A stretch of 64,000 bases of DNA from Spongiactinospora rosea. Lineage in GTDB: Bacteria; Actinomycetota; Actinomycetes; Streptosporangiales; Streptosporangiaceae. The stretch is taken from assembly GCF_003315795.1 (NCBI RefSeq), contig NZ_QMEY01000021.1:62001-126000 (forward strand). Reading direction: 5' to 3'. Positions 34,305-42,446 of this stretch are shown here, one piece after another. The notes below the pieces were generated by a model that did not search any database, was not told where the DNA came from, and saw only the letters and a program-made list of their open reading frames with translations. Both the position numbers and the translations under genes were made by a program. Each line of letters starts with the position of its first letter. Position 1 is the stretch's first letter.

Positions 34305-34880
34305 CTATTCGCGAACACGGCCGAGGAAGTCGAGCACGCGCCGCCACATCAGCACGGCCGAGTCGGCGGAATAGCCGGGCAGATCGGGGTGGGCGAACAG
34401 GTGGGCGTCCCCCGGGTATACGAAGCGCTCGAAGCCCTCGCCGACGTCCGCCCGGAGTTCGGCGATCTCCTTCTCCTCCACGAACGGGTCGCCCTCGCTG
34501 TAGTGGACCTGGATCGGTACGCCCGCGGGCCACCCGCCGTCCGCCACCTCACGGACCGGCACCGCGCTGTGGCAGAGTATCGCGCCCCTGGCCATGGGGT
34601 GGGTCGCGGCCAGAAATTGCGCGCCGAGCGCGCCGAGCGAGAATCCGGCGAACACTACCGGGCGGACGACGCCTTCGCCGATCTCCTTCCAGCGCCGGAA
34701 CAGCTCGGGGTAGGTCACGGCGTCGCGCTTGCGCAGCCCGGCGTCCAGCTCGTCGAAGACCTCGCCGTCGTAGTAGTCGGGGGTGTGAATGATATGACCG
34801 GCATCGCGAAGAATGCCGGCCGCGACCTCCACTCCGCGCCGCAGGCCCAGCGCGGAGTGCAGAAGAACGATTTCGGCCAT
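34305..34880 (-). CDS. Dienelactone hydrolase family protein
   Basis: A 191-residue alpha/beta hydrolase. It lacks the cap, as in dienelactone hydrolases, but uses Ser rather than Cys in the nucleophile elbow (GFSLGALGAQ). The acid is in YSEGDPFVEE and the His in GDAHLFAHPDLPGY, giving a full triad. HTPDYYDGEVFDELDAGL matches the family. It follows dnaB by 40 nt on the same strand and may be read through from it. The physiological substrate is unknown. Confidence 0.85.
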   Translation of the reverse strand: MAEIVLLHSALGLRRGVEVAAGILRDAGHIIHTPDYYDGEVFDELDAGLRKRDAVTYPELFRRWKEIGEGVVRPVVFAGFSLGALGAQFLAATHPMARGAILCHSAVPVREVADGGWPAGVPIQVHYSEGDPFVEEKEIAELRADVGEGFERFVYPGDAHLFAHPDLPGYSADSAVLMWRRVLDFLGRVRE

Positions 34881-34920
34881 GCGAACGTGTGTACCATCCC
34901 CGCGGTGTAGGTGACGAGCG

Positions 34921-37794
34921 CTAATGCGGGGCCATGTCCACGAAACGGCTGTAATGCCCCTGAAAGGCGACCGTGACCGTGGCGGTGGGGCCGTTCCGGT
35001 GCTTGGCCACGATCAGGTCGGCCTCGCCCGCGCGGGGCGACTCGCGCTCGTAGGCGTCTTCGCGGTGCAGCAGGATCACCATGTCGGCGTCCTGTTCGAT
35101 GCTGTTGTGGACGGCGATGCCGTCGGCCACGAAGTTGTGGGTGCCGAGCACCGTGGCGTCGTAGACCTCCTGCTCGCCCAGCGGCTCGACGGCGGCCACC
35201 TCGTCCCACAGGACGTCGTTGACCGCCACCACGTCGAGGTCGGCCGCGTCGAGGACGGTGGCGACGCCGCCCATGCCGCGGTCGTGCCGAAGGGCGCTGC
35301 CGACCCGCCGCCACACCTCTCCGGACACCTCCGCGCCGGTCTCCGCCGCGCGCAGCCGGGTGGCGACCTCGCCGCCGCCGAGGCCCAGCGCGTCGAGCAG
35401 GCGGAGCTGGTCGGCGGGGGCGGGCACGCTCAGCCGGTGGCCGCCGGGCACGGCCTCGATGTGCGCCAGGACGTTGAACCGGAGCAGCAGCCGGGCGAGG
35501 TCGTCGATCACCCGGCGCTCCGCCGGGCCGTACGTGACGCGGGCCTCCGTGCCGTCCCACCGGATCTGCCCGCCGGTTGTCCACAGCCTGTGGACAAAGT
35601 CGGCGAGCCGGGACTTGGGCAGCGCGGACACATCCTCGATCGACTCGTCCGCACACCGCAGGGGGGCCGGGACGTGCCGGGGCACGGCCAGGCGGGCGCC
35701 CGGCGCCAGCTCGCCGAGCGGACGCCAGCCGTCGTGGGTCAGGAACGGGTGGCCGGCCGTCGCCGTGACCTCCCGGCCCGACCGCAGCCGCAGCCGGTAG
35801 ACCGGCTTGACCCCGCTCGGGAACACGTGCGTCATCCTGCGCGGGACCAGCCGGAGGCGTTCGTCCAGCGACCAGACCGGGATGTCGCGCTCGCCGCGGG
35901 CCAGCAGCTCGCCGAGCGAGACCTCGGCCCCGGTGTCGGCGCGCAGCACCCGCGTGGCGGCGGTCAGGCACCCGGACTCACGCAGGTCGCTGACCTGGGG
36001 ACGCTTGTCGGTGCGCTGCTCGGGACCACGGTTCAGCTGGGAGATCGCGATCACCGGCACCTCCAGCTCCTTGGCCAGCAGCTTGAGCGCCCGGGAGATC
36101 TCCGAGACCTCCTGCTGACGGCTTTCGGTCTTCTTCGGCGAACTCATCAGCTGGAGGTAGTCGACGATCACGAACCGCAGGTCGTGGCGCTGCTTGAGCC
36201 GCCGGCACTTGGCGCGGATCTCCATCATCGACATGTTCGGGGAGTCGTCGATGAACAGCGGCGCCTCGGCGACCTCGCCCATCCGCTTGGCGAGCTTGGC
36301 CCAGTCCTCGTCGTTCATCGAGCCGGAGCGCATGTTCTGGAGGCCCACGCGGGCCTCGGCGGACAGCAGGCGCATGGTGATCTCGTTGCGGGACATCTCC
36401 AGCGAGAAGACCACGGTGGTCATCTGGTGCCTGATCGCGGCGGACCTGGCGAAGTCGAGGCCGAGCGTGGAGTTGTGCGTCGGCACCCAGCCGGGACCGG
36501 CCAGGTAGAGGTGGTCGGGGGCGTCGACCTGCACGCAGCGGACCGGCACGGACGCAGTGGGGCGTACGGCCAGCACCCGGTGGACCGGCCGCGGGGGCGA
36601 CCCGGTCGCGGGGGCGCGGCCGAGGCTGCTGATCAGCTCCCGGACGTCAGCGGCCAGGCCGGGCCCCGGGGCGGCCATGCGCACCTCGCCGCGCGCGTCG
36701 AGCAGCCCGTCCAGCAGCGCCTGTCGCTGCTCCTGGGCGGCCCGCAGGTAGCCGGGGGGGATACGGTCCGCCTCGCCCCGCGCGAGGCGCTGACCGAGCT
36801 CGTGGGGCGGCTCTGGGAGGTCGTGATCGGGAGCCTGGAACGGGCGGGCCGCCGCGATGGTGTCGCCGGCCGCCAGTTTCGCCGTGGTCGTGACGATCGT
36901 CCCGCCGGGCGACTCGATGGGCCACTGGTGGTCGGCGTCGGCCACCAGGACCGTGCCGTCGTCGAACTCGACCTCATGGCACGGCCGGTCGCGCATGACC
37001 TCGGTCGCCGCGACGACCTTGACCGGGCGGCCGTCCGCGCCGATCAGCAGGTCGCCGGGGGCCACCTCGCCCATGGTCGTCCAGCCGGCGGGGGTGGGCA
37101 GCGGGGTGTCCAGGGCCAGCGCCTTGCCGATGGCCGGGCGGGCGGCGACCACGATCATCTGCCCCGGGTGCAGGCCGTTGGTCAGCGCGTCGAGGTCCTG
37201 GAACCCGGTCGGTACGCCGATCAGCTGGCCGCCCCGGCTGCTGATCGCCTCGATCTCGTCGAGCGCGCCCGGCATGATGTCGGAGAGCGGCAGGTAGTCC
37301 TCGGAGGTGCGCCGCTCGGTGACCCGGTAGATCTCCGCCTGGGCCCGGTCGACCAGGTCGTCGACCTCTTCGTTCTGGCCGCCGTAGCCGAAGGAGACGA
37401 TGCGCGTGCCCGCCTCGATGAGCCGGCGCAGGATGGCCTGCTCGCGCACGATCTTGGCGTAGTAGCCCGCGTTGGCGGCGGTGGGCACCACGGCGGTGAG
37501 GGTGTGGATGTACGCGCCGCCGCCGACCCGGCCCAGCTCGCCGCGCTTCTGCAGCTCGTCCATGATCATGACCGCGTCGGCGGGCTCGCCCCGGCCGTAC
37601 AGGTCGGTGATGACGTCGAAGACGATCTGGTGGGCCGGGCGGTAGAAGTCGTCGGCGCGGATCAGCTCGATGACGTCGGCGATGGCGTCCTTGGAGAGCA
37701 GCATGCCGCCGAGCACGGACTGCTCGGCCTCGATGTTGTGCGGCGGGGTGCGCTCGAATCCGGCCCCGAAAGCCGGCGACGACTCGGCCTCCAC
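34921..37794 (-). CDS. dnaB: Replicative DNA helicase DnaB precursor with two inteins
   Basis: A 957-residue precursor. After removal of two inteins (residues 225-441 and 609-897) a normal 451-residue hexameric helicase remains. The N-terminal primase-interaction domain begins PPHNIEAEQSVLGGMLL. Walker A (ARPAIGK|ST) is interrupted exactly after the catalytic Lys by intein 1. Walker B is FVIVDYLQLM, and SDLRESG|SIEQDAD is interrupted by intein 2. GTG at 37794 is chosen for GAGGGGG upstream and because the family start is a short acidic stretch before PPHN. A much longer in-frame upstream reading lacks support. Helicase activity must depend on splicing of both inteins, since the first splits the ATP site. 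Confidence 0.96.
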   Translation of the reverse strand: MEAESSPAFGAGFERTPPHNIEAEQSVLGGMLLSKDAIADVIELIRADDFYRPAHQIVFDVITDLYGRGEPADAVMIMDELQKRGELGRVGGGAYIHTLTAVVPTAANAGYYAKIVREQAILRRLIEAGTRIVSFGYGGQNEEVDDLVDRAQAEIYRVTERRTSEDYLPLSDIMPGALDEIEAISSRGGQLIGVPTGFQDLDALTNGLHPGQMIVVAARPAIGKALALDTPLPTPAGWTTMGEVAPGDLLIGADGRPVKVVAATEVMRDRPCHEVEFDDGTVLVADADHQWPIESPGGTIVTTTAKLAAGDTIAAARPFQAPDHDLPEPPHELGQRLARGEADRIPPGYLRAAQEQRQALLDGLLDARGEVRMAAPGPGLAADVRELISSLGRAPATGSPPRPVHRVLAVRPTASVPVRCVQVDAPDHLYLAGPGWVPTHNSTLGLDFARSAAIRHQMTTVVFSLEMSRNEITMRLLSAEARVGLQNMRSGSMNDEDWAKLAKRMGEVAEAPLFIDDSPNMSMMEIRAKCRRLKQRHDLRFVIVDYLQLMSSPKKTESRQQEVSEISRALKLLAKELEVPVIAISQLNRGPEQRTDKRPQVSDLRESGCLTAATRVLRADTGAEVSLGELLARGERDIPVWSLDERLRLVPRRMTHVFPSGVKPVYRLRLRSGREVTATAGHPFLTHDGWRPLGELAPGARLAVPRHVPAPLRCADESIEDVSALPKSRLADFVHRLWTTGGQIRWDGTEARVTYGPAERRVIDDLARLLLRFNVLAHIEAVPGGHRLSVPAPADQLRLLDALGLGGGEVATRLRAAETGAEVSGEVWRRVGSALRHDRGMGGVATVLDAADLDVVAVNDVLWDEVAAVEPLGEQEVYDATVLGTHNFVADGIAVHNSIEQDADMVILLHREDAYERESPRAGEADLIVAKHRNGPTATVTVAFQGHYSRFVDMAPH
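35104..35970 (-). mobile_element. DnaB intein 2 (class 1, endonuclease decayed)
   Basis: A 289-residue protein-splicing element inserted between SDLRESG and SIEQDAD. Cys1 (CLTAATRV), block B T71-A-G-H74, block F VYDATVLGTHNF and block G AVHN followed by Ser+1 are all present, so splicing should be active. The middle region keeps a single LAGLIDADG-like helix (ADFVHRLWTTGG, 123-134) whose catalytic Asp is replaced by Gly133. No second motif is recognisable. Homing is probably lost. Confidence 0.93.
35577..35597. other. Two perfect DnaA-box sequences in inverted orientation inside intein 2
   Basis: TTGTCCACA-GCC-TGTGGACAA lies in the coding sequence of FVHRLWTT. Both 9-mers match the actinobacterial DnaA-box consensus. 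The codons for Val-His and Leu-Trp-Thr generate them, so this may be coincidence, but the exact inverted pair is notable. Confidence 0.45.
36472..37122 (-). mobile_element. DnaB intein 1 in the Walker A motif (probable class 3, endonuclease remnant)
   Basis: A 217-residue element inserted directly after the Walker A lysine and ending THN before Ser+1. It starts with Ala, not Cys or Ser. It instead carries the three residues that define class 3 inteins: Trp in block B (DHQW, W67), Cys in block F (VRCVQVDAPDHLYL, C196) and Thr in block G (VPTHN, T215). An internal Cys is thus the likely first nucleophile. A remnant of a LAGLIDADG endonuclease is visible (ALLDGLLDARG, 135-145, the second acidic residue lost), with the other motif deleted. 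Confidence 0.9.
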
Positions 37795-37890
37795 GACGCA
37801 CCCCCTCTGTTCGGAGCTGTCGGCCCACCCCCGTTTTAGTCGACCGGTGAGACAGTTTCGCCGCTGCGCCGGGGGGACGGCAACGCGGCC

Positions 37891-38041
37891 TGTGGACAAC
37901 CCTGTGGTTAACGTGTGGCTAACGTGTGCACTTCTTCCCCAGAGATGGGGACGCCCTGTGGACGAGCCTGGGGATAACTCATCCACAGGTTGCGGAAACG
38001 CCGTCCTGGCTGCGGAAACTTCATCCACGCCCTGTGGAGGA
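37891..38041. promoter_or_regulatory. Cluster of DnaA-box-like 9-mers upstream of dnaB
   Basis: In the 313-bp gap between divergent dnaB and the MATE gene are TGTGGACAA (37891, perfect for the actinobacterial consensus), TGTGGTTAA (37903), TGTGGCTAA (37914), TGTGGACGA (37957), TGGGGATAA (37969, one mismatch to the E. coli box), TCATCCACA (37979) and TGTGGAGGA (38033). TGCGGAAAC is repeated exactly at 37991 and 38011. The rest of the gap holds the dnaB leader (37795-37890) and, near 38099, a TATAGA box before the MATE ATG. DnaA control of dnaB, or a DnaA-titration site, is inferred. Confidence 0.6.
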
Positions 38042-38107
38042 AAGAAAGTCGCCGCGACACGCGGGGGTCGCCCTAGATCATTCGACCGTAATGAACAATA
38101 TAGAGCT

Positions 38108-39457
38108 ATGCCCCTTACGCCCCCTTCTGCCCGCTCTTCTGGAGACTCCCGGCCCTCCGGGCGACGGCACGACAGGGAGATCTTCCGCCTCGCGGTGCCC
38201 GCCTTCGGCGCGCTGGTCGCCGAACCGCTGTTCCTGCTCGCCGACCACGCGATCGTGGGACGGCTCGGCACCACCGCGCTCGGCGCGCTCGGCGTGGCGG
38301 GCGCGGCGCTCACCACGCTGGTGAACCTGTGCGTGTTCCTCGCCTACGGCACCACGGCGGCGGTCGCGCGGCAGGCCGGGGCGGGCGACCTGCGGCGCGG
38401 CGTCAAGCTCGGCGTGGACGGGTTGTGGCTGGCCGCCGCGATCGGACTCGTGGTGATCGCGGTGGCCTGGCCGCTCGCGCCGGTGATCGTAAACCTGTTC
38501 GGGGCCTCCCCCGCGCTGGCCGCCGACGCGGTCACCTACCTGCGGATCAGCCTGTTCGGCACGCCGGCGATGCTGATCGTGCTGGCGGGCACCGGCGTGC
38601 TGCGCGGCCTGGCCGACACGGTCACGCCGCTGGTCGTGTCGATCGGCTCGTTCACGCTCAACGCGGTGCTCAACGTGTGGTTCGTGCTGGGGCTGGGGTT
38701 CGGCATCGCCGGGTCGGCGTGGGGGACGGTGCTGGCGCAGGTGCTCGGCGCGGGGGTGTACGTGGCCGTCGTGGTACGGGGGGCGCGCGGGCACGGGGCG
38801 TCGCTGCGGCCGGACCTCGCGGGCATCAGGGCGGCGGGGACGGCGGGCGTCGCGCTGGTCATCCGCACGGCGAGCATGCGCGTTGTGCTGATCGCCGCGA
38901 CCGTGGCGGCCACCCGGATGGGCGACGCCCAGATCGCCGCGCACGCCATCGCGAGCCAGGTGTGGACCCTGCTCGCGTTCGTCCTCGACGCCATCGCCAT
39001 CGCCGGGCAGGCGATCACCGGCCGCTACCTCGGGGCCGGGAACGTGCCCGCGACCAGGGCGGCCACCCGGCGGATGGTCTTCTGGGGGATCTGGTGCGGC
39101 GTGGCCTGCGGGGCGGCGGTGATCGTGGCGCGGCCGTTCGTGCCGGGGCTCTTCGACGCGGACCCGGCGGTGGCGGCGGCGCTGCTGGCCGCGCTGTGGC
39201 CGGTCGCGCTGCTCCAGCCGATCGCCGGGGTGGTGTTCGTCCTGGACGGCGTGCTGATCGGGGCGGGCGACCGGCGCTACCTGGCCTGGGCGAGCGTGTG
39301 GACGACGCTCGCGTACCTGCCCGCGGTGCTGCTCGTGGTGCTCGCGGGCGGCGGGCTCGCGGCGCTGTGGGCGGCGCTGGGCGTGTGGATGCTGGCCCGG
39401 CTCGTCACTCTCGGCGGCCGGGCGTACGGCGCGGCGTGGCTGGTGACGGGCGCATGA
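38108..39457 (+). CDS. MATE family efflux transporter
   Basis: A 449-residue protein with about twelve transmembrane helices, of the DinF-like MATE branch. It begins REIFRLAVPAFGALVAEPLFLLADHAIVGRLGT, matching the family start, and repeats the pattern in the second half (IAAHAIASQVWTLLAFVLDAIAIAGQAI). MATE proteins exchange cationic compounds for Na+ or H+. No ribosome site is seen. TATAGA ends 4 nt before the ATG at 38108, which does not fit a normal leaderless spacing perfectly, so the true start may be slightly downstream. A MATE gene divergent from dnaB is also known in Streptomyces. Confidence 0.92.
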   Translation: MPLTPPSARSSGDSRPSGRRHDREIFRLAVPAFGALVAEPLFLLADHAIVGRLGTTALGALGVAGAALTTLVNLCVFLAYGTTAAVARQAGAGDLRRGVKLGVDGLWLAAAIGLVVIAVAWPLAPVIVNLFGASPALAADAVTYLRISLFGTPAMLIVLAGTGVLRGLADTVTPLVVSIGSFTLNAVLNVWFVLGLGFGIAGSAWGTVLAQVLGAGVYVAVVVRGARGHGASLRPDLAGIRAAGTAGVALVIRTASMRVVLIAATVAATRMGDAQIAAHAIASQVWTLLAFVLDAIAIAGQAITGRYLGAGNVPATRAATRRMVFWGIWCGVACGAAVIVARPFVPGLFDADPAVAAALLAALWPVALLQPIAGVVFVLDGVLIGAGDRRYLAWASVWTTLAYLPAVLLVVLAGGGLAALWAALGVWMLARLVTLGGRAYGAAWLVTGA

Positions 39458-39517
39458 TCGGCCCGGTGATCGGACCAATGATCGGCCCAGTGATCGGCCG
39501 GTGTGATCGGCCGGTGT
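39456..39517. repeat. Tandem repeat GATCGGCCCGGT x5 after the MATE gene
   Basis: Five consecutive 12-13 bp units (39456, 39468, 39480, 39492, 39505) begin inside the MATE stop codon, whose TGA forms the first GATCGG. The last two units are identical. Probably slippage. It might act on the 3' end of the transcript. Confidence 0.75.
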
Positions 39518-39838
39518 CCATGAATTGACGACGACGTGATGCCGATCCCCTTGTAGCGGGTGAACGGTTCAGGAGATGGTGGAGCATCCGGCCTATGGGG
39601 CAAGGCCGCCAAAACTCAACCAAACTCCACGAAACTTCCCGTCGAGACAGCAGTCAGGACGGTCGGGCCGTCGAGTGCGGACGAGTCGCCGTTGTACGTC
39701 GTGGTACGTCCCCCGATCCGCCGTCCGGGCGGGCCGGGGAGGGAGGGACGGCCGTGCGGCCGTGTCGCCTGCCGGTATGCCGCCGATTCGGCGGCGGGCC
39801 CGGCCGTGCCCGTGAAATCCGTTGAGGATGGTTCCACC
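39518..39838. other. Intergenic region before the amino acid permease
   Basis: No gene is recognised in these 321 bp. A stable hairpin GCCGCCG-ATT-CGGCGGC (39779-39795) lies 44 nt before the permease start and could influence its expression. Open frames through the region are Arg/Pro-rich and lack ribosome sites. Confidence 0.45.
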
Positions 39839-41356
39839 GTGTCCCTAGACCGCTCCACGTCGATCTTCCGTCGCCTCCCGGCGGAAGAGGCATCGGGCCT
39901 ACGAACCACCGCGCGCCACGAGCTGGCCCGCGTCTACAAGAGCAGGGACCTGGTGGTCCTCGGCCTGGGCGTGATGATCGGTGCGGGGATCTTCAGCATC
40001 GCCGGGCGGCAGGCGGCCACCGTGGCCGGGCCCGGGGTGATCCTCTCCTTCCTGATCGCCGGCATCGCCATGCTGCTGGCGGCCCTGTGCTACGCGGAGC
40101 TGTCGTCCACCCTCCCGGTGTCCGGCAGCGCCTACACCTACACCTTCGTGATCTTCGGTGAGGTGTTCGCGTGGATCATCGGCTGGTCGCTGATCCTGGA
40201 GATGCAGCTCGCCATCTCGGTCGTGGCGCGGGCGTGGTCCATCTACTTCGCCCAGACGCTCACCGACCTGGGCGTGACGTTCCCGGACTGGCTGGCGTGG
40301 ATGGTCGGCAAGCCGGAGGGCTTCGACCTGCCGATGCTGCTGATCATCTGCCTGCTGGCGCTGATCGTGTCCGCCGGGGCCAGGATCGGCCTGCGCGCGC
40401 TGTACGTCATCGTCAGCGCCAAGCTGCTGGCGATCGGCGCGATCATCGTCGTGGGAGCGCTCCACTTCGACCAGGCCAACATCGACGGCAAGATCCCGGC
40501 ACCGCCGGGCCCGGCCGCGCAGAGCGCCGACCTGCTGCACACGACGATCATCGGCGCGGCGTTCGGCGAACCGGGGTCGTTCGGCTGGTTCGGCATCTTC
40601 GCCGCCGCGCCCGCCATCGCCTTCGCGTACATCGGCTGGGACATCGTGGCCACCGCGGCGGAGGAGACCAACGACGCCGCCCGGTCCATCCCGACCGGCG
40701 TCATCCGCGGCCTGGTGCTGGCCACGGTGCTGTTCATCAGCGTCGCGGTGGTCATGGTGGGCATGGTCCCCTACGACCAGATCGACCAGGGAGCGCCGCT
40801 CGCCAACGCCTTCCGGCACGTCGGCGAGGGCACGATGGCCCACGTCGTCAACCTGGGCGCGGTCCTCGGCCTCACGTCGGTGATCCTGGTGCTGCTCGTC
40901 GGGCTCACCCGGGTCGTCTTCTCGATGGCCAGGGACGGGCTGCTGCCGCGCGGCCTGTCCGTGATCAACCGGCGCTACCGCTCGCCGTCGCGGCTGACGC
41001 TGATCATCGGCGCGGTCGCGATCGTGCTGGGCGAGACCGTGCCGGTGCTCACCCTCGAACCGCTGGTCGTCATGGGGACGGTGTTCGCCTTCATGTTCGT
41101 GGCGGCCGGGGTGATCGTGATGCGGCGCGCGATGCCGGACCTGCCGCGCGGGTTCCGGGTGCCATGGTCGCCGGTGGTGCCCGCGCTGGCCGTACTGGCC
41201 TCGGTCTGGCTGCTGATGAACCTCCAGGTGGTGACCTGGCTGTACTTCGCGGCCTGGATGGCGTTCGGGCTGATCGTCTACCTGCTCTACAGCCGTCCGA
41301 ACAGCATCCTCGACCCCCGCTCGCGTCACTTCGGCCAGGGCAGACACCGCCGATAG
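39839..41356 (+). CDS. APC family amino acid permease
   Basis: A 505-residue transporter of the cationic amino acid permease branch with about twelve to thirteen membrane helices. The N-terminal VYKSRDLVVLGLGVMIGAGIFSIAG contains the GAGIF substrate-backbone motif. FAYIGWDIVATAAEETNDAARSIPTGVI is the typical helix 6-7 loop. GTG at 39839 has GAGGATGG 8-12 nt upstream. It is monocistronic, with its own terminator. The specific amino acid is unknown. Confidence 0.92.
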   Translation: MSLDRSTSIFRRLPAEEASGLRTTARHELARVYKSRDLVVLGLGVMIGAGIFSIAGRQAATVAGPGVILSFLIAGIAMLLAALCYAELSSTLPVSGSAYTYTFVIFGEVFAWIIGWSLILEMQLAISVVARAWSIYFAQTLTDLGVTFPDWLAWMVGKPEGFDLPMLLIICLLALIVSAGARIGLRALYVIVSAKLLAIGAIIVVGALHFDQANIDGKIPAPPGPAAQSADLLHTTIIGAAFGEPGSFGWFGIFAAAPAIAFAYIGWDIVATAAEETNDAARSIPTGVIRGLVLATVLFISVAVVMVGMVPYDQIDQGAPLANAFRHVGEGTMAHVVNLGAVLGLTSVILVLLVGLTRVVFSMARDGLLPRGLSVINRRYRSPSRLTLIIGAVAIVLGETVPVLTLEPLVVMGTVFAFMFVAAGVIVMRRAMPDLPRGFRVPWSPVVPALAVLASVWLLMNLQVVTWLYFAAWMAFGLIVYLLYSRPNSILDPRSRHFGQGRHRR

Positions 41357-41365
41357 GTCCGTTTC

Positions 41366-41397
41366 AGGGGTGCGTCCGGTCCGCCGGGCGCACCCCT
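41366..41397 (+). terminator. Terminator after the APC permease
   Basis: AGGGGTGCG / CGCACCCCT arms with an internal CCGG/CCGG extension, followed by TTTCG. It starts 10 nt after the stop codon. Confidence 0.85.
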
Positions 41398-41462
41398 TTC
41401 GCGTGCGGTGGGCCGTTCGCCGTGGGAAGCGGGCCGCCGGGCGACGGGGCTGGGTCCAAGCC

Positions 41463-41529
41463 TTGACCATCCAGGTTGGATCATGCACACTCCATTCCAC
41501 TGGCGCACAACTGTTCGCCAGTCGAACAG
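41463..41529 (+). promoter_or_regulatory. Promoter and two inverted repeats before the lactonase operon
   Basis: TTGACC (41463-41468) and CACACT (41486-41491) are spaced 17 bp and may be -35 and -10. ATCCA-GGT-TGGAT (41469-41481) lies in the spacer. CTGTTCG-CCAGT-CGAACAG (41511-41529) lies just downstream. Both repeats suit operator sites. No regulator gene is adjacent. Confidence 0.5.
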
Positions 41530-41543
41530 AGGTATACAGCGTG

Positions 41544-42446
41544 ATGACTTCTGACCACACGCCCCCCGGCCGGCCCGTCGCCGCGCCGCCCGACCCCGAC
41601 CCCACCCCGCCCGGCCTGCGGCTTCCCCCGCTGAGCTGTGACGCGCATTGCCACATATTCGGTCCGGGCGACCGCTTCCCGTACGCCGAGGACCGCGCCT
41701 ACGACCCGCCCGACGTACCCGAGGCCGACCTGCGCGCCCGGCACGACCTCCTCGGCCTGGAACGTGCCCTGATCGTGCAGTCGGCCGCGCACGGCACCGA
41801 CCACGCCGCGCTGCTCGACGCGCTGCGCACCGGCGGCGGGCGCTACCGCGGCGTGGCCCTGCTGAGTCCGGACACCCCGCCCTACCGGGTGGCCGAGCTG
41901 CACGAGGCGGGCGTACGCGGGGTGCGCCTTCAGTTCCTGCCGCACCTCGGTGCCGCCCCCGCGCCCGAGGCGATCCGCGCGGTGACCGACCTGGTCCGCC
42001 CGTACGGCTGGCATGTGGCCTTCCACGTCGCGGGCGACGCGGTCATCGAGCTTTCCGACACGATCCGCGGCATCGGCCTGCCCGCCGTGATCGACCACAT
42101 GGCCCGCGTCGATCTGCGGGCCGGGCTGGACGGCCCGCAGGTGACCGCGCTGCGCCGGTTGCTCGGCTCGGGCGGGGTGTGGGTGAAGCTGAGCGCCCCG
42201 GAGCGGATCAGTCGGACCGGCCCGCCGTACGACGACGCGATCGCGCTGGCCGCCCTGCTCGCCGCCGACGCGCCGGAACGCGTCCTCTGGGGCACCGACT
42301 TCCCGCACCCGAACGTGCCGCGGATGCCCGACGACGGACAGTTGGTGGACCTGATCGAGCGGATCGCGCCCGAGGACAAGGCCCGCCGCCTGATGCTCGT
42401 GGACAACCCTGCCGCGCTGCTGGACTTCCCCGGGGAGGCGCGATGA
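41544..42446 (+). CDS. Amidohydrolase, 2-pyrone-4,6-dicarboxylate hydrolase-like
   Basis: A 300-residue TIM-barrel hydrolase of the amidohydrolase-2 family. The metal and catalytic residues of the LigI group are visible: HCH in SCDAHCHIFGP, His in HVAFHVAG, His in VIDHMARVD, and Asp in VLWGTDFPHPNVPRM. LigI opens a pyrone lactone in the protocatechuate 4,5-cleavage and gallate routes. The close match to the GTDFPHPN end favours lactone or carboxylate ring opening. AGAGG precedes the ATG, and the stop overlaps the next gene by 4 nt. It is the first gene of an eight-gene operon. Ring-cleavage dioxygenases are absent here, so the true substrate may differ. Confidence 0.85.
   Translation: MTSDHTPPGRPVAAPPDPDPTPPGLRLPPLSCDAHCHIFGPGDRFPYAEDRAYDPPDVPEADLRARHDLLGLERALIVQSAAHGTDHAALLDALRTGGGRYRGVALLSPDTPPYRVAELHEAGVRGVRLQFLPHLGAAPAPEAIRAVTDLVRPYGWHVAFHVAGDAVIELSDTIRGIGLPAVIDHMARVDLRAGLDGPQVTALRRLLGSGGVWVKLSAPERISRTGPPYDDAIALAALLAADAPERVLWGTDFPHPNVPRMPDDGQLVDLIERIAPEDKARRLMLVDNPAALLDFPGEAR

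Noticed and set aside
34924..37839. 971-codon plus-strand open frame opposite dnaB
   Set aside because: Antisense shadow of dnaB: His/Arg/Gly-rich composition, no domain, and dnaB with its inteins is certain on the other strand.
37795..38316. N-terminal extension of DnaB by 174 residues
   Set aside because: The frame is open but passes through the DnaA-box cluster and antisense to the MATE start. The sequence is unlike DnaB, and GTG 37794 has a good ribosome site.
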